Below the pieces are notes generated by a model. That model was given only the letters and a program-made list of their open reading frames with translations, was not told where the DNA came from and made no database searches. Positions 34,281-44,449 of a stretch of DNA of 64,000 nt are shown here, in pieces. The stretch is from Eretmocerus hayati (Eukaryota > Arthropoda > Insecta > Hymenoptera > Aphelinidae): contig CM056744.1 in assembly GCA_029851415.1 (NCBI GenBank), positions 10,299,268 to 10,363,267 on the forward strand, read 5' to 3'. The stretch's first letter is position 1. Each line of letters begins with the position of its first letter. The position numbers were made by a program, and so were the translations under genes.

Positions 34281-35209
34281 AAATTGAGGGGGTGGGTGGG
34301 AAAAGGGCGTAATTGCCAAACGGTCATTTTGAAAAAATCAGTAAAAACTTAATAGAAACCGCTAGAGACATAATTGGACGAGTTGAGCTGACTCATTTCG
34401 AAAAAGATAGCATTCTAGAAATAGCCTAACCCGAGCCGGGAGATGAAATTTGATTCTGAGCTTTTTTCAGCAATAACAAAAAAATGCAATTACGCCCTTT
34501 TTCCGAATGCAGTGTCAAATTTCGGCCTTTCTTCCTCACAAAAAGTGGAATTAAATCTCGAGATCAGGTCCAATCGTCCCCAAATTTTTTAAGCATGTTC
34601 CTGGGCATGTTTTGAAAGATATCTGATTGCTAGGGGGTGGTTCGATTCATGTTCCACGGTTCTATGGACACGAAAAGCTTCCACAAGTCGTGTGAAAATT
34701 ACGAGGAATTTTTTTCATTAGCGAAGGAAAAAACACTTAATTTGAAGGTAAAACAACATGTTTTCATCGTTATATTATGTGAAAAAGCGTTTCCAGGCTC
34801 TGGAGAATTTTCATAAAATTTTTCCTCGGTGATTAGGCCCTTTTTCCAGATCCGTCCTCACTTACACCCTGTTACAGGGTGATTACGCCCTTTTAAATCT
34901 TTTCAATCAGGTACTTGAGCCCTTTTTCCAATTCCTGTTGGGCTGAGCAAAAAAATAAGCCCTTTTTGAAATGTTATCGTAGCAGTTACGCCCTTTTAAC
35001 ATTCTATAATTGCACTTACGCCCTTTTATCATGCAGGTAAAAGGGCGTAATGTCGGTTACGCCCTTTTATCTGCCAGACAGTTTTTGGGGTCTTACGAAA
35101 AACGGATTCCGGGGGGTGGTAGATCTTGGTATAGGGGCTCAAAAAAAGCGATCTCCGGAAAAAGGGCATAATGGCGGTTACGCCCTTTTTCCACCCACCC
35201 CCTCAATTT
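34281..35209. mobile_element. 929-bp element with arrays of TTACGCCCTTTT boxes
   Basis: Terminal inverted repeats of 37 bases match at 34, beginning AAATTGAGGGGGTGGGTGG. The box TTACGCCCTTTT occurs exactly eight times: direct at 34490, 34883, 34986, 35016, 35057 and 35178, inverted at 34301 and 35039. A one-mismatch inverted copy lies at 35160 and degenerate copies near 34833, 34914 and 34956. Such subterminal arrays are typical of transposase-binding sites. There is no coding capacity, so it is a non-autonomous DNA transposon of unknown superfamily. Confidence 0.85.
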
Positions 35210-36182
35210 TCATGAATGATTTTTCACCTGTCAATCACTAACTTCTCCCTGCTACGAGAAAATTAAATACTGCTGTGAAATTTAATTGAAAAGAGCAGGT
35301 GAAATATTACTTTGAATTCTCTACTGGCTGCGGTTCATGGCAGAAATTGAGGCCCCCAATAAAGTTCACGGTTGAGGCGATAAAGAGTAAAACGATCAAT
35401 AATTCAGGAGGAGAAAAATATTTTAATATTTGTCAAGATTCAAGGGGGAATATTGGAACAGTTTCAACTTGATTTCATGAAATGAAGTTGACACGATGAA
35501 TTTGGTTTGAATGGGTGACCATATTTCTGAAGGTTTTGTGTTGGAGACCGTTTGTTCTGACTCATCCCTTTCCAGAGGTCGAAAGGGATAAATTTTTTCT
35601 AACAAAAAGCAAGTTGACTGAATATTGTCGTACCCACCACATGCAACACACTCAGAAATGCTTCATGATCAAAAGAAAACTTAGCACGTCGCGCCGGTGA
35701 GGCCTCGCTGCAGTAGTAACAGACGAGTATGGCGAGACAGGCTATACACGTAACGTAACGACTCGTTCGTAGCTTGATTGTTTCGCAAAAGTTTTGCAGG
35801 TTTCGTGAGATCTTCAAAATGTTGTGACCTACGATTCCCATCAAGAAATTTTAGCAAGAGCAGACTATTGCAGTGGAGTTTGATGAGAACACAGTGATAT
35901 CAACTCCCATCAGAATTGATCTTTTTCAAGTTTTGAAATATCATATGCCACTGGGTGGAGCGGAAAATGTTTAATTTAAAAAATACCGTACCCAAAAGGT
36001 GAATATATACGATGGGATACTATCAGCATCGTTGAAACTTCTGGTAAAATCATAAAAAGTCACAGTTGAATCGTCTAAGAGTTTGAGCAGTCCTTACCGA
36101 TTCATTGAGGGTGTTGGATTCTCACCATGCACATATCAATCTAACTCTCTAATTTTGTGATTCTATCGCAGGATGCTTTCAA
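35210..36182. other. Intergenic with a dispersed-repeat fragment near 35705-35740
   Basis: GCAGTAGTAACAGACGAGTA and flanking bases recur, with small changes, near 46909-46945 in the same orientation. This is probably a fragment of a dispersed repeat. No gene was recognised in this stretch. Confidence 0.45.
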
Positions 36183-36584
36183 GATTCAGAGATTTCACAA
36201 GGATCGGTTTCTCCTGCTATTTATTTTGAAAGAAGCGACGTTTCGGTTGTGTATATATACAACCCTTATCAAGCTAAAAAAATGATATTCTTATGAATAT
36301 AAAAAGAACACAAGTAAAATTCACTCAAGTATAAACAGAACAGTCACATACCTTAAAATATCAGTTGAGTTAAAATGATTAATCCCTCGTAATAAGGCTC
36401 AACTGATATTTTAAGGTATGTGACTGTTCTGTTTATACTTGAGTGAATTTTACTTGTGTTCTTTTTATATTCATAAGAATATCATTTTTTTAGCTTGATA
36501 AGGGTTGTATATATACACAACCGAAACGTCGCTTCTTTCAAAATAAATAGCAGGAGAAACCGATCCTTGTGAAATCTCTGAATC
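36183..36584. repeat. Perfect palindrome: 187-bp arms, 28-bp loop
   Basis: Positions 36183-36369 and 36398-36584 are exact reverse complements with no mismatch or gap that I can find. A 28-base loop lies at 36370-36397. A 15-base direct repeat, ATCAATCTAACTCTC, occurs at 36135-36149 and 36582-36596, with the second copy overlapping the right arm end. All other inverted repeats in this window are diverged, so this one is either very recent or an assembly artefact. A frame at 36482-36718 is made by the palindrome and is not a gene. Confidence 0.92.
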
Positions 36585-36925
36585 AATCTAACTCTCCCAT
36601 CATGCCGGGCCATACTCTTTGTTTTTACAGACGGGGATGAAAGATTTGATGCCAACAACATTCTGAAAAAATCGAATATTGTCAAGTATACCATCAAGCC
36701 TGATATAAACAGACTCATTATGCTTTACACATTTCTGGTGTACAGCAATTAATAGAGTAGAATTTGAGGGCCATTTCTGAGTATGATTCCACTGTGATGG
36801 CTTGCACGGAGTAATTTTTTTTTGAATTTATAATTTTCAGCAGTTTGATGAAGAATTCTGCAGAAAGTCAGACAGCTTGATGGAATTAACTGATGAAGAA
36901 ATCCAATGTAGTCGAGACTAGTGGT

Positions 36926-36931
36926 TTTATT
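36926..36931 (-). terminator. Poly(A) signal of ANK gene 37177-40092
   Basis: AATAAA on the minus strand about 245 bases after the stop codon. Confidence 0.6.
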
Positions 36932-37176
36932 CATAATGAAAATTCGTATTTATGTATATGCTTAATTTTTATCATGACAAATGTAACGGCAAACTAGGTA
37001 AAACTGCATGGTGTATGTGAACCATTCTTAAATGAAGATCAAATAATCTTATTTACAACTGCACTCGTGTCTTGGTAGTAAGTATCCAGATCACAGAGTT
37101 ATTAAAAACGTGAGATAATAGGGAATATTCGACAGTAAAGCGTCGGATCAAAAAGCTGTAAGTGAATTATGAGTGA

Positions 37177-40092
37177 TCAATTATGTCGAGCGTTTTTCGC
37201 TCGGGGCTCTTCATCTTCAACTGTAGATGTATCCATACTCATACTTTGATACGATTTTCGTGAGGGTTCTACCTTCTTTATACTACCATCGGTTTGATTT
37301 ATTTTCGACGAAAGCTTGCGAAGCTTTTTCTTCAAGAAGCCAGAAAACAAGGTGAAATCTTTCTGAAATTGTGGGTGTATCAATTTTTCAGATACCTGGC
37401 TTTTCGTGTGATTATCTATCTCATTCGAATTCTTAATGAGAAAATCCCATAACGAGAAATGGTTGTCAAATTTTACAGACTTCAGACTCATGATTTCGTT
37501 ATCGATTGCTTGATCAATACCGGCGTCATTCTTCGTCCTATATTTCAATAGTTCCTTGAAACAGACGTTCACTTCAGAGCTCAAATGATAATTGAGCTTA
37601 TTTAGTTTCTTTACATGAGTAACGATTGCCTTATGAATCTTGCAATCATTAACATGAAAACATTCCTCAAGTCGACGAGTTCCTGTCACAATAAGCTTCG
37701 TCAGCCAGTCGTGGAATAAGCTGATAGGCGAATGTCCATCGACATTTTCAACATTTATATCAGCTCCTGCATCGAGTAAACTTTGAATACAGAATAATTT
37801 ACGCATTCTAATAGCTACATGCAAAGGAGTATCGCTCACATTGTCCTGCGCATTGAGATCAATATCTGGATGATCCAACAGCTTTAAAAAAATTTTTTCG
37901 CGATCTGGATCAACATGATAACATTTCACAGCTGTATGAAGAGGTGAACTGAGATCGTTGGATTTCGAATTCACATTAGCACCATATTTCAGAAGTAAAT
38001 CTACAAAGGATGAATCACGATGGAAAAGTGTTTTACCAAATCTATGGCAAGTTGAATTTTTTATCACCAAGTGTAGAGGCGATAGTCCATCATCATCTGT
38101 TACATCAACATCGGCTCCGCCTTTTAGAAGGATTTCAGCCAAATCTTTAATCTCACGACATTTGTCTGATCTTTCAAACAGTGTGTGAAGAAGTGATCTT
38201 CCGCCAGTACCCCGAAAATTAACATCGGCACCGTGACGCAAGAGAATGTCAATCATCATTTTTTTTCTCAAGATTATCTCGTCCAAAATGAATCTTTTGC
38301 TGCTCCCTGTACACACGTACGAGTTTTTACCTATTGAGCTAGGTATCTCGCATGCTTTACTCAAAGGAGTCATTTTCATCGAATCTTCTGCATTCACCGA
38401 TGCTCCATGCTCTAGTAAGAGCGTTATGATACGAGCTTGATTGTTTCGGTTTGAAATCCAATCAGAATCTTCTTCTTGAGTGTTAAGGACTCCATTCTTT
38501 GATTCCATGGATCGATCAGCATCTTCAGAATTACCATGACATGATTCCAAGAGACATTTTATTTGCTCTGTACAAGCCAGAAGCAAGGGAGAAAGTGAAA
38601 CACTTTCGTTTTTGAGGATACATGGATTTACTTCGGCTCCTTGAGCTATGAGGTACTCGACGATTTCAACTTGATTAAAGATAACAGCGAAGTGTAATGC
38701 TGAATAGCCAAAAAATTCTCCTACGTCTGATTCGATACAAGACTTTACAGATGCTCCGTTATTTACAAAAATTTCGACTTTTCTGAGATCCACCGTTGAT
38801 GCAATGTGGAGATAAGACAGACCATAGTTGTCTGTAAGGTTGATAGTTGTGTGACTTCGACATAATAAAAAGTGCATTAAGGATTGGTCTTCTTTCCGTC
38901 CGTAGAATGCACAATGAAGAGGCGTGCGACGTTGATAATTTTGTTGGTCGATATTGGCCCCGTAATTCAATAATAACTCGGCCATCTTAGGACTTTTAGC
39001 ATTCTCGTAATCAAGAATATGAAGGGGTGTGTTTCCTTGCTCATCAACTTTGTTAGGCTTAGCGCCTTTTTGTAGAAGTAGCTTGAGGATGTCTACACAT
39101 GATTCGCTTGCTGCCCAATGAAGGGCTGTGTAACCAGTATAATAAAATTCTCCACTATCTTTAGACAAATGATTGGAACTATTTATGTCGACTTTCTTCA
39201 TGATGAAACACTTCAAAATTTTCAAGAGCTTTGTCAAATTATTCCCATTTTTGTCGTCATCCCAGTTGATACTGCACAGAATATGAAAGTGACTAAGTCC
39301 AAATTTGTTGATGGGGTTTCTCAGGCATCTTATATCAAAAGCTTGAACAAAAGCTTTAAAAATTCCATTGAGAAGCTCAGCATCTGAGTTTCGATCAAGC
39401 TCTTGTATTGCTAGAATTATAGGTGTATTCCCTAGTTTGTCTTGTATATCAAAATCAACATGGCGGCCAAGAAGGAGAGATACAGCCGCATTTCTGTGCC
39501 AACATCCTTTCAAAGAGAAATGGAGGGATGAACATCCAGCCCATTTTTCCGCCTGAAAATCCGAACGGCTGTTGACTGAAAAACCACACTGCAAAAATCC
39601 CTTCATAATGTCTACTATTCCTTTATAGCAAGCCAAATGGAAGATAGCTACATCATCTCTGCTATTGGGATTTATATTGCCATAATCTTGATTAAGCAAG
39701 ATGAGGTCCATGAACTTAGATTCTTGAGCAAGCATAGCCAACTCCAATGGTGTCTGACTGTTGGCATCTGTGGCATGCAGTGATGCCTTCTTTTTCAGCA
39801 GAATCTTGAACAAATTCATGTCATTGCTTTGGATAGCGTAGTATAGAGGTGTGTGATAGTGATTAGTTTTGAAAGAACTCGTGACTCTACACCCACTCTG
39901 AATGAGCAATGTCGAGATTGATTTATGCCCACGATGAAGCGCAGCGACCAGAATCACGTAGCTAAATGTTTCATCTGCGGCAAAACTCGGAGATCTGTTC
40001 AGAAGAATCTTCACATCTGCAAAAGTACCATTTTGAGTGGCAAAGAGCAGATTTTTCTGACTGGTTGATAATTGTTCCGTGTATTTCTCCAT
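37177..40092 (-). CDS. Ankyrin-repeat protein with variant C-terminal tail (971 aa)
   Basis: A single frame of 971 codons. It has the N-terminal cap (LSTSQKNLLFATQNGTFADV) and ANK repeats to about residue 795, with LLQKGAKPNKVDEQGNTPLH, LLNYGANIDQQN, LLEHGASVNAED, LLRHGADVNFRG, LLKGGADVDVTDDDG, LLKYGANVNSKS and LLDAGADINVENVDGHS. A helical linker and one FSLWDFLI-type module near residue 880 follow, as in the paralog at 2968-5922. The relatives' DW-x3-C PRANC-like motif is absent; the protein instead ends in a serine-rich, basic-acidic tail (MSMDTSTVEDEEPRAKNARHN region, last 35 residues). Loss by frameshift or tail replacement cannot be told apart here. No signal peptide or membrane segment. 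Role in the animal unknown. Confidence 0.93.
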   Translation of the reverse strand: MEKYTEQLSTSQKNLLFATQNGTFADVKILLNRSPSFAADETFSYVILVAALHRGHKSISTLLIQSGCRVTSSFKTNHYHTPLYYAIQSNDMNLFKILLKKKASLHATDANSQTPLELAMLAQESKFMDLILLNQDYGNINPNSRDDVAIFHLACYKGIVDIMKGFLQCGFSVNSRSDFQAEKWAGCSSLHFSLKGCWHRNAAVSLLLGRHVDFDIQDKLGNTPIILAIQELDRNSDAELLNGIFKAFVQAFDIRCLRNPINKFGLSHFHILCSINWDDDKNGNNLTKLLKILKCFIMKKVDINSSNHLSKDSGEFYYTGYTALHWAASESCVDILKLLLQKGAKPNKVDEQGNTPLHILDYENAKSPKMAELLLNYGANIDQQNYQRRTPLHCAFYGRKEDQSLMHFLLCRSHTTINLTDNYGLSYLHIASTVDLRKVEIFVNNGASVKSCIESDVGEFFGYSALHFAVIFNQVEIVEYLIAQGAEVNPCILKNESVSLSPLLLACTEQIKCLLESCHGNSEDADRSMESKNGVLNTQEEDSDWISNRNNQARIITLLLEHGASVNAEDSMKMTPLSKACEIPSSIGKNSYVCTGSSKRFILDEIILRKKMMIDILLRHGADVNFRGTGGRSLLHTLFERSDKCREIKDLAEILLKGGADVDVTDDDGLSPLHLVIKNSTCHRFGKTLFHRDSSFVDLLLKYGANVNSKSNDLSSPLHTAVKCYHVDPDREKIFLKLLDHPDIDLNAQDNVSDTPLHVAIRMRKLFCIQSLLDAGADINVENVDGHSPISLFHDWLTKLIVTGTRRLEECFHVNDCKIHKAIVTHVKKLNKLNYHLSSEVNVCFKELLKYRTKNDAGIDQAIDNEIMSLKSVKFDNHFSLWDFLIKNSNEIDNHTKSQVSEKLIHPQFQKDFTLFSGFLKKKLRKLSSKINQTDGSIKKVEPSRKSYQSMSMDTSTVEDEEPRAKNARHN

Positions 40093-40125
40093 TTCTATTC
40101 AATAGATTACTATGCTCGCCACCTT
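40093..40125 (-). other. Splice-acceptor-like site before ANK start (37177-40092 gene)
   Basis: On the minus strand CCTTGTTTTAAG ends 30 bases before the ATG. This AAG acceptor is weaker than the CAG acceptors of the other three genes, but its position matches. Confidence 0.45.
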
Positions 40126-43100
40126 AAAACAAGGATTTTATTAATAAATAATAAGTTTAGAGAGCAAAAAGATCTCGTTTTTGACAATTGTCAGGTTTTC
40201 TCTCAAAATTAGCTGAATACAGTCACGTTTTCCAGAAATTGACTCAATATATTTGAAGCTTCAACATGATTGATCGTTCAAATAACCAATCCAATTCCAA
40301 ATATATCTGACCAATAGAAACCTTTTGGTAGGAGTTTTCTTTTTTATAACAGAATCGGTATTGGATCAGATACAAATGGGTATTTTCGAAATTTGACTAT
40401 TCTTTAGTGGCCATGTTGGTGATACGTAAGATTTCACTCAATTCTTACACCCAAGCACGCTCTTGAGGAACACTATGAATCAAACTTGAGTGAGGGCAAA
40501 GGATTGTGGATTTTTACTCACTCAGAAGTATAAATTTCTACATGACAAATCAAATTTAGCTGGTCTGCAAAAAGATCTGGTGCACAAATGATAAAAACTT
40601 AATTCTATTTGGGACAATATGAGCATTGATATTCCTTCATCATCCAGGTAGCCCTTGAGTTTCGAATGCATTCTGGTCCGGATTGGCAATATTTGAGCTA
40701 ATAAGTAGAGAAGTTCTCACACAGTTGCCCAGGCACATGCAGATGCACCTCAGGAGGAATCGATTGAAATTCACGTATGTGTGATAAGTTTTTTTGTACT
40801 GATGCAGATCAATAACGTTCCTTTCATTCACAAAAAATAGTTTACAACTTGATATGGGTTCACTGTTCATTGCTCCAAAAGATCTGAATTTGCTTGTTTG
40901 AGTGGATCGGAGAAGCCAGAATATAAAGACTTAGAAAAACACACATCAGTCGAAATTCATCATTATGAATGCATAGGATCAATGAGATTTGGTTGATGGA
41001 AAATAGAAATGTTTGGTTCACTGCTGAAAAACTAGGTTGAGAGATTGTAGACATTTTCAATGTGTTTTTCACATCATCAAGATTGTCAAATAAAGAAGCC
41101 AACATTTACCTGTAAGATATGATAGAACTTGACTCAGAGATTAGTTACATGGACTGATGAATGTTCAATTATCAAGCAGGAGATAGAAAACTTTAGGAGC
41201 ATGGTTGAAAACTATATACCTTTAATCCTTTGTTTTCTGTTCCAGATTCAATAACGAGCGATAAAGACGAGGCAGTCCAGAAGTGCTACTCATGAGCAAA
41301 GCTCAAACATATTTTTGAGCTTTGGCTATTCCAGCATCCCAGTAATGATGGGTAATATACAATTATTTATTTCTTCACTCTCAGTAGGAAACCTTATTAA
41401 AGGGCTTGTTGATCTTTGGTGTCAAAAAGTTTTGTTTGACCTGAAATGTGGTGTTGATTGCATAACCTACGATATACTCATGATCAGGGCATCTACGAAA
41501 AGATCTCAGTATCTCTTTTGAGTTATAGATCATTTCAACATTGATGATTACAGACAATAGACATGTATTCACAAAAAAAAAGTATCAATGACGACTGAAC
41601 ATGAATACGAGGGTATTACAGCTAGAAAGCACAAAGTGATAAGACTATCACTTTCTCAGCAACGAAGAAATTAGTGTTAGAAATGAAGAGCTAATTTTGG
41701 TCAGAAATGTAAGAAGGGAAGTGTAAGAATAGAGATTTAGTAGACAGACTTACAAACTGGGCGAGAAGATTTTCTTCAAGATTTGCTCAAGCGCATTCGA
41801 CTATGTTTGATGTGCTGATCAGTTGCTGACAAAGTTGTTGATTGAACCAACTTTGTCTCACAAAGGTAAAGATGATCGATGATTTTGATCATTCTGCAGG
41901 TACGGGATCGATTAGGACTATTTGGAGTCAAACAAATGATTGCAAATGATCTTCTGATGATCGCTGATGATAACAAAAGAAATGACTGGAAATGACACGC
42001 TACGCTTTCTGCTAGTCAGCTGCTCCGGCCATGCTCCGGCATGCGAATGGCAGTGGGCCGGAGGAGGGGGGGGCTGAGTAATAAGCGCGGGATGATAAAT
42101 TTTATCGGCATGCGCCGTCGTCGATTCGATCGACCGAACCCGAAGAATATTAGTTTTTCTTTTGCGTTCAACGTGTATTGACTAATGTTGAATTAATTTG
42201 CGTCGATTGACAAAGCGTTTCAAGATTGAGTATTTATTTTATTTTTCAAGCGGCATGTTATCGATCATCAACGTGGTTATCATGAGAGTTCCACCAGCGC
42301 AGGAAGGAATAAAAAATTGAAATACCTCCTGGATTGGCTTGCCAATATAAGAGTTGTTCCATCGAAACTTTAAAATAATATGTATTGTACGAAACGCTTA
42401 AAATACTTGGGAAAAATAAATCATAGGGAGTCATTATCAGTTTTTCGATCCATCGGAATATTTTAATTCACATGTTCGTTTGGAGAAGAAATATCTTACG
42501 CAGATTCAGTAACAAGTTATAGTGCCCGCATGCATGTATATGTACAGGGAAAGGAAAAATAAGTAAGTGGACATCAGTATGAGTGCTACCGTGTGCATTT
42601 TCCAATCCACGTAAAGCTTCCAGGTTCAAATATGTATTTAAATTGTGAAAAAGATTACTCTGTAGGACATTTACTGCGCATGCTGAAATTTTTTTGAAAA
42701 ATCATCAGTTTGCGTGGTTTGGCAAGTATTCGTTGAATTTCATTTACTTTAAAGTTGAGAATGTTTTCCATGACGATTATCAGAATCATTAACCTAATCG
42801 TCAGTGTCTGCGACTCATCACCGTAATTCATATCTCATTATTTTTGCTATGGCTTGAAAGCTTGAATGTCGAGAATTTTACATGAAGTACGAAGCGAATA
42901 TAATGAATACGTTGGAGCAAAGGGTGTGCTGGGTATAGGGCACACATTTTTCGATTGGGCGAGATATTTTGTGATCACGTAAATTGAAGATTTCTCTAAT
43001 AGTTTTTGGCATTTTTCGGAGTATTTCAGTTTATTCCATAGATTTTGAAATGAACTATCAAATGAGGTGAGATTCGTAGGAAAACGCTGATAAGGCCCGG

Positions 43101-43352
43101 TAAAATCAAGTCCGAATCGGAAACTGGGGGGTGCACGTTAGGGTAACACGTATTTTCTAATAAGTTTCGACTTTCACGTGGGCTTACCCTTGAATCGTCC
43201 TTACTTTTTCGAATATATGATGAAAAAACTTATGGAAGTAGGTTTGGAGATGCCCTTATGTAGTATGCACGTGAAGTCAACTTTTAAACACTAGAAAGCC
43301 TAAGCTGAAAAACTTGCCTATCCGAGCATCTATGTCTCTGCGATCGCGTTGA
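40126..43352. other. 5' region of the 37177-40092 gene; GC-rich spot near 42000-42140
   Basis: No gene was recognised. 42000-42140 is markedly GC- and CpG-rich, with GCTCCGGCCATGCTCCGGC and a G run, about 2 kb upstream of the ATG; it is a possible promoter region. I could not convincingly align this stretch with the upstream block shared by 1-1395 and 27650-30950. Confidence 0.3.
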
Positions 43353-43500
43353 CACATTCGCTGCAACGCCGCAAATGGCAGTTCCTTTTCTGTATCTAAT
43401 GTATCCCACAAATGGGACCCATTGAATGAGATTTTCATTGCCGTCGCACACAGGAAAAGACGAGCGGGTCCCACCGGTAGGATTCATCGCAGCAAACGTA
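43353..43500. mobile_element. 148-bp TTAA-type MITE, relative of 2646-2791
   Basis: The ends CACATTCGCTGCA and CGCAGCAAACGTA are inverted. The right side has TTAA (43501-43504) and the left has TTGA (43349-43352), a decayed TTAA. Length and the CCCACCGGT core match the element at 2646-2791. Confidence 0.75.
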
Positions 43501-44449
43501 TTAATTTCTCCTGGTGACCTTAGTTGCATTTTTAATGTTTAAATATGCTAGTTCGACGTAAAATTTTACGTTAAAGGCGATAAAAAATCAGATTTAGCTT
43601 GAAAATGTCTGTCGCGTGGTAATGATGGTTTTTTGAGAAAATGATTAATACAACACAAGAAACATTTCAAGATTCCAGAATCTGATAATTTAATCGTATA
43701 CCTCGTGGAATTTCACGTCGAAATAGTGTATTCGGATATTTCAAATGCAAATAAGAGAACGACCATAAATTACGTAAGGGAAAATTTCATGATTTTAGAA
43801 ACCCCCCGCCCCATCCTTATTGTAAGTTGTTTCTCGTGGAAAATTGCTGACTCATACATGGAGCGTAAGAAATTGGAAGACCCCCCTAAAATCTTTACAT
43901 GAAATATGAAGTTTCCCTAAAGGCACCAAGAATATAAATTATTGCGATCGTAAGAGCACGGGAGGGTCAACTGGGTGACTTTTATAATATAGGCTTCCTA
44001 ATGTTAAAAATTGAGTTCGCGTGGCACTATCAACGCGTGTCCAAGCCTTTTACAAAAGTTTTTCCGTTGGTCGATATATTCACCAAATAAGGACGATTAA
44101 AGCAGAAGCTCATAGGAAACAGAACTTGAGGAATGAGTGTCCCTCATATACATGTTCATTAGATTGGGCCAAAAATTCAAAATTTTGGAAATTCGATATG
44201 CTTGGGGTAGCAAAAGTTGTGCTTTTACAAACAGATATGAAAAACATTCGGCTGCATGCTGAGCAATGACATCTACAGTTGTGTGGCAAGAGCTATCAAG
44301 ATTTTCTAAAATAACACGCGTTTAAAAGAGAAATTGCGTAATTCGTCCATTTTTCTCCACTCCTCCTCTGTTGAACAGATCTCTGACACATTTCAGCATT
44401 TTTCAACGTAGTTTAACTTATTTCGAATCCCCTTTAAAAACCTCTAGAA
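43501..44449. other. Intergenic, no feature seen
   Basis: Short frames at 43705-43902 and 44021-44269 show no domain. Confidence 0.45.

Noticed and set aside
35599..35844. 81-codon minus-strand frame with a hydrophobic stretch that could be a signal peptide
   Set aside because: There is no conserved mature peptide, and the hydrophobic part overlaps a dispersed repeat also found near 46909.
36482..36718. 78-codon minus-strand frame
   Set aside because: Most of it is the right arm of the perfect palindrome; no domain is visible.
2968..40092. Bacterial (Wolbachia) origin of the whole window
   Set aside because: AATAAA signals, splice-like sites, TTAA and TA-flanked MITEs and long noncoding stretches are eukaryotic. 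An ancient transfer of the ANK family itself remains open.
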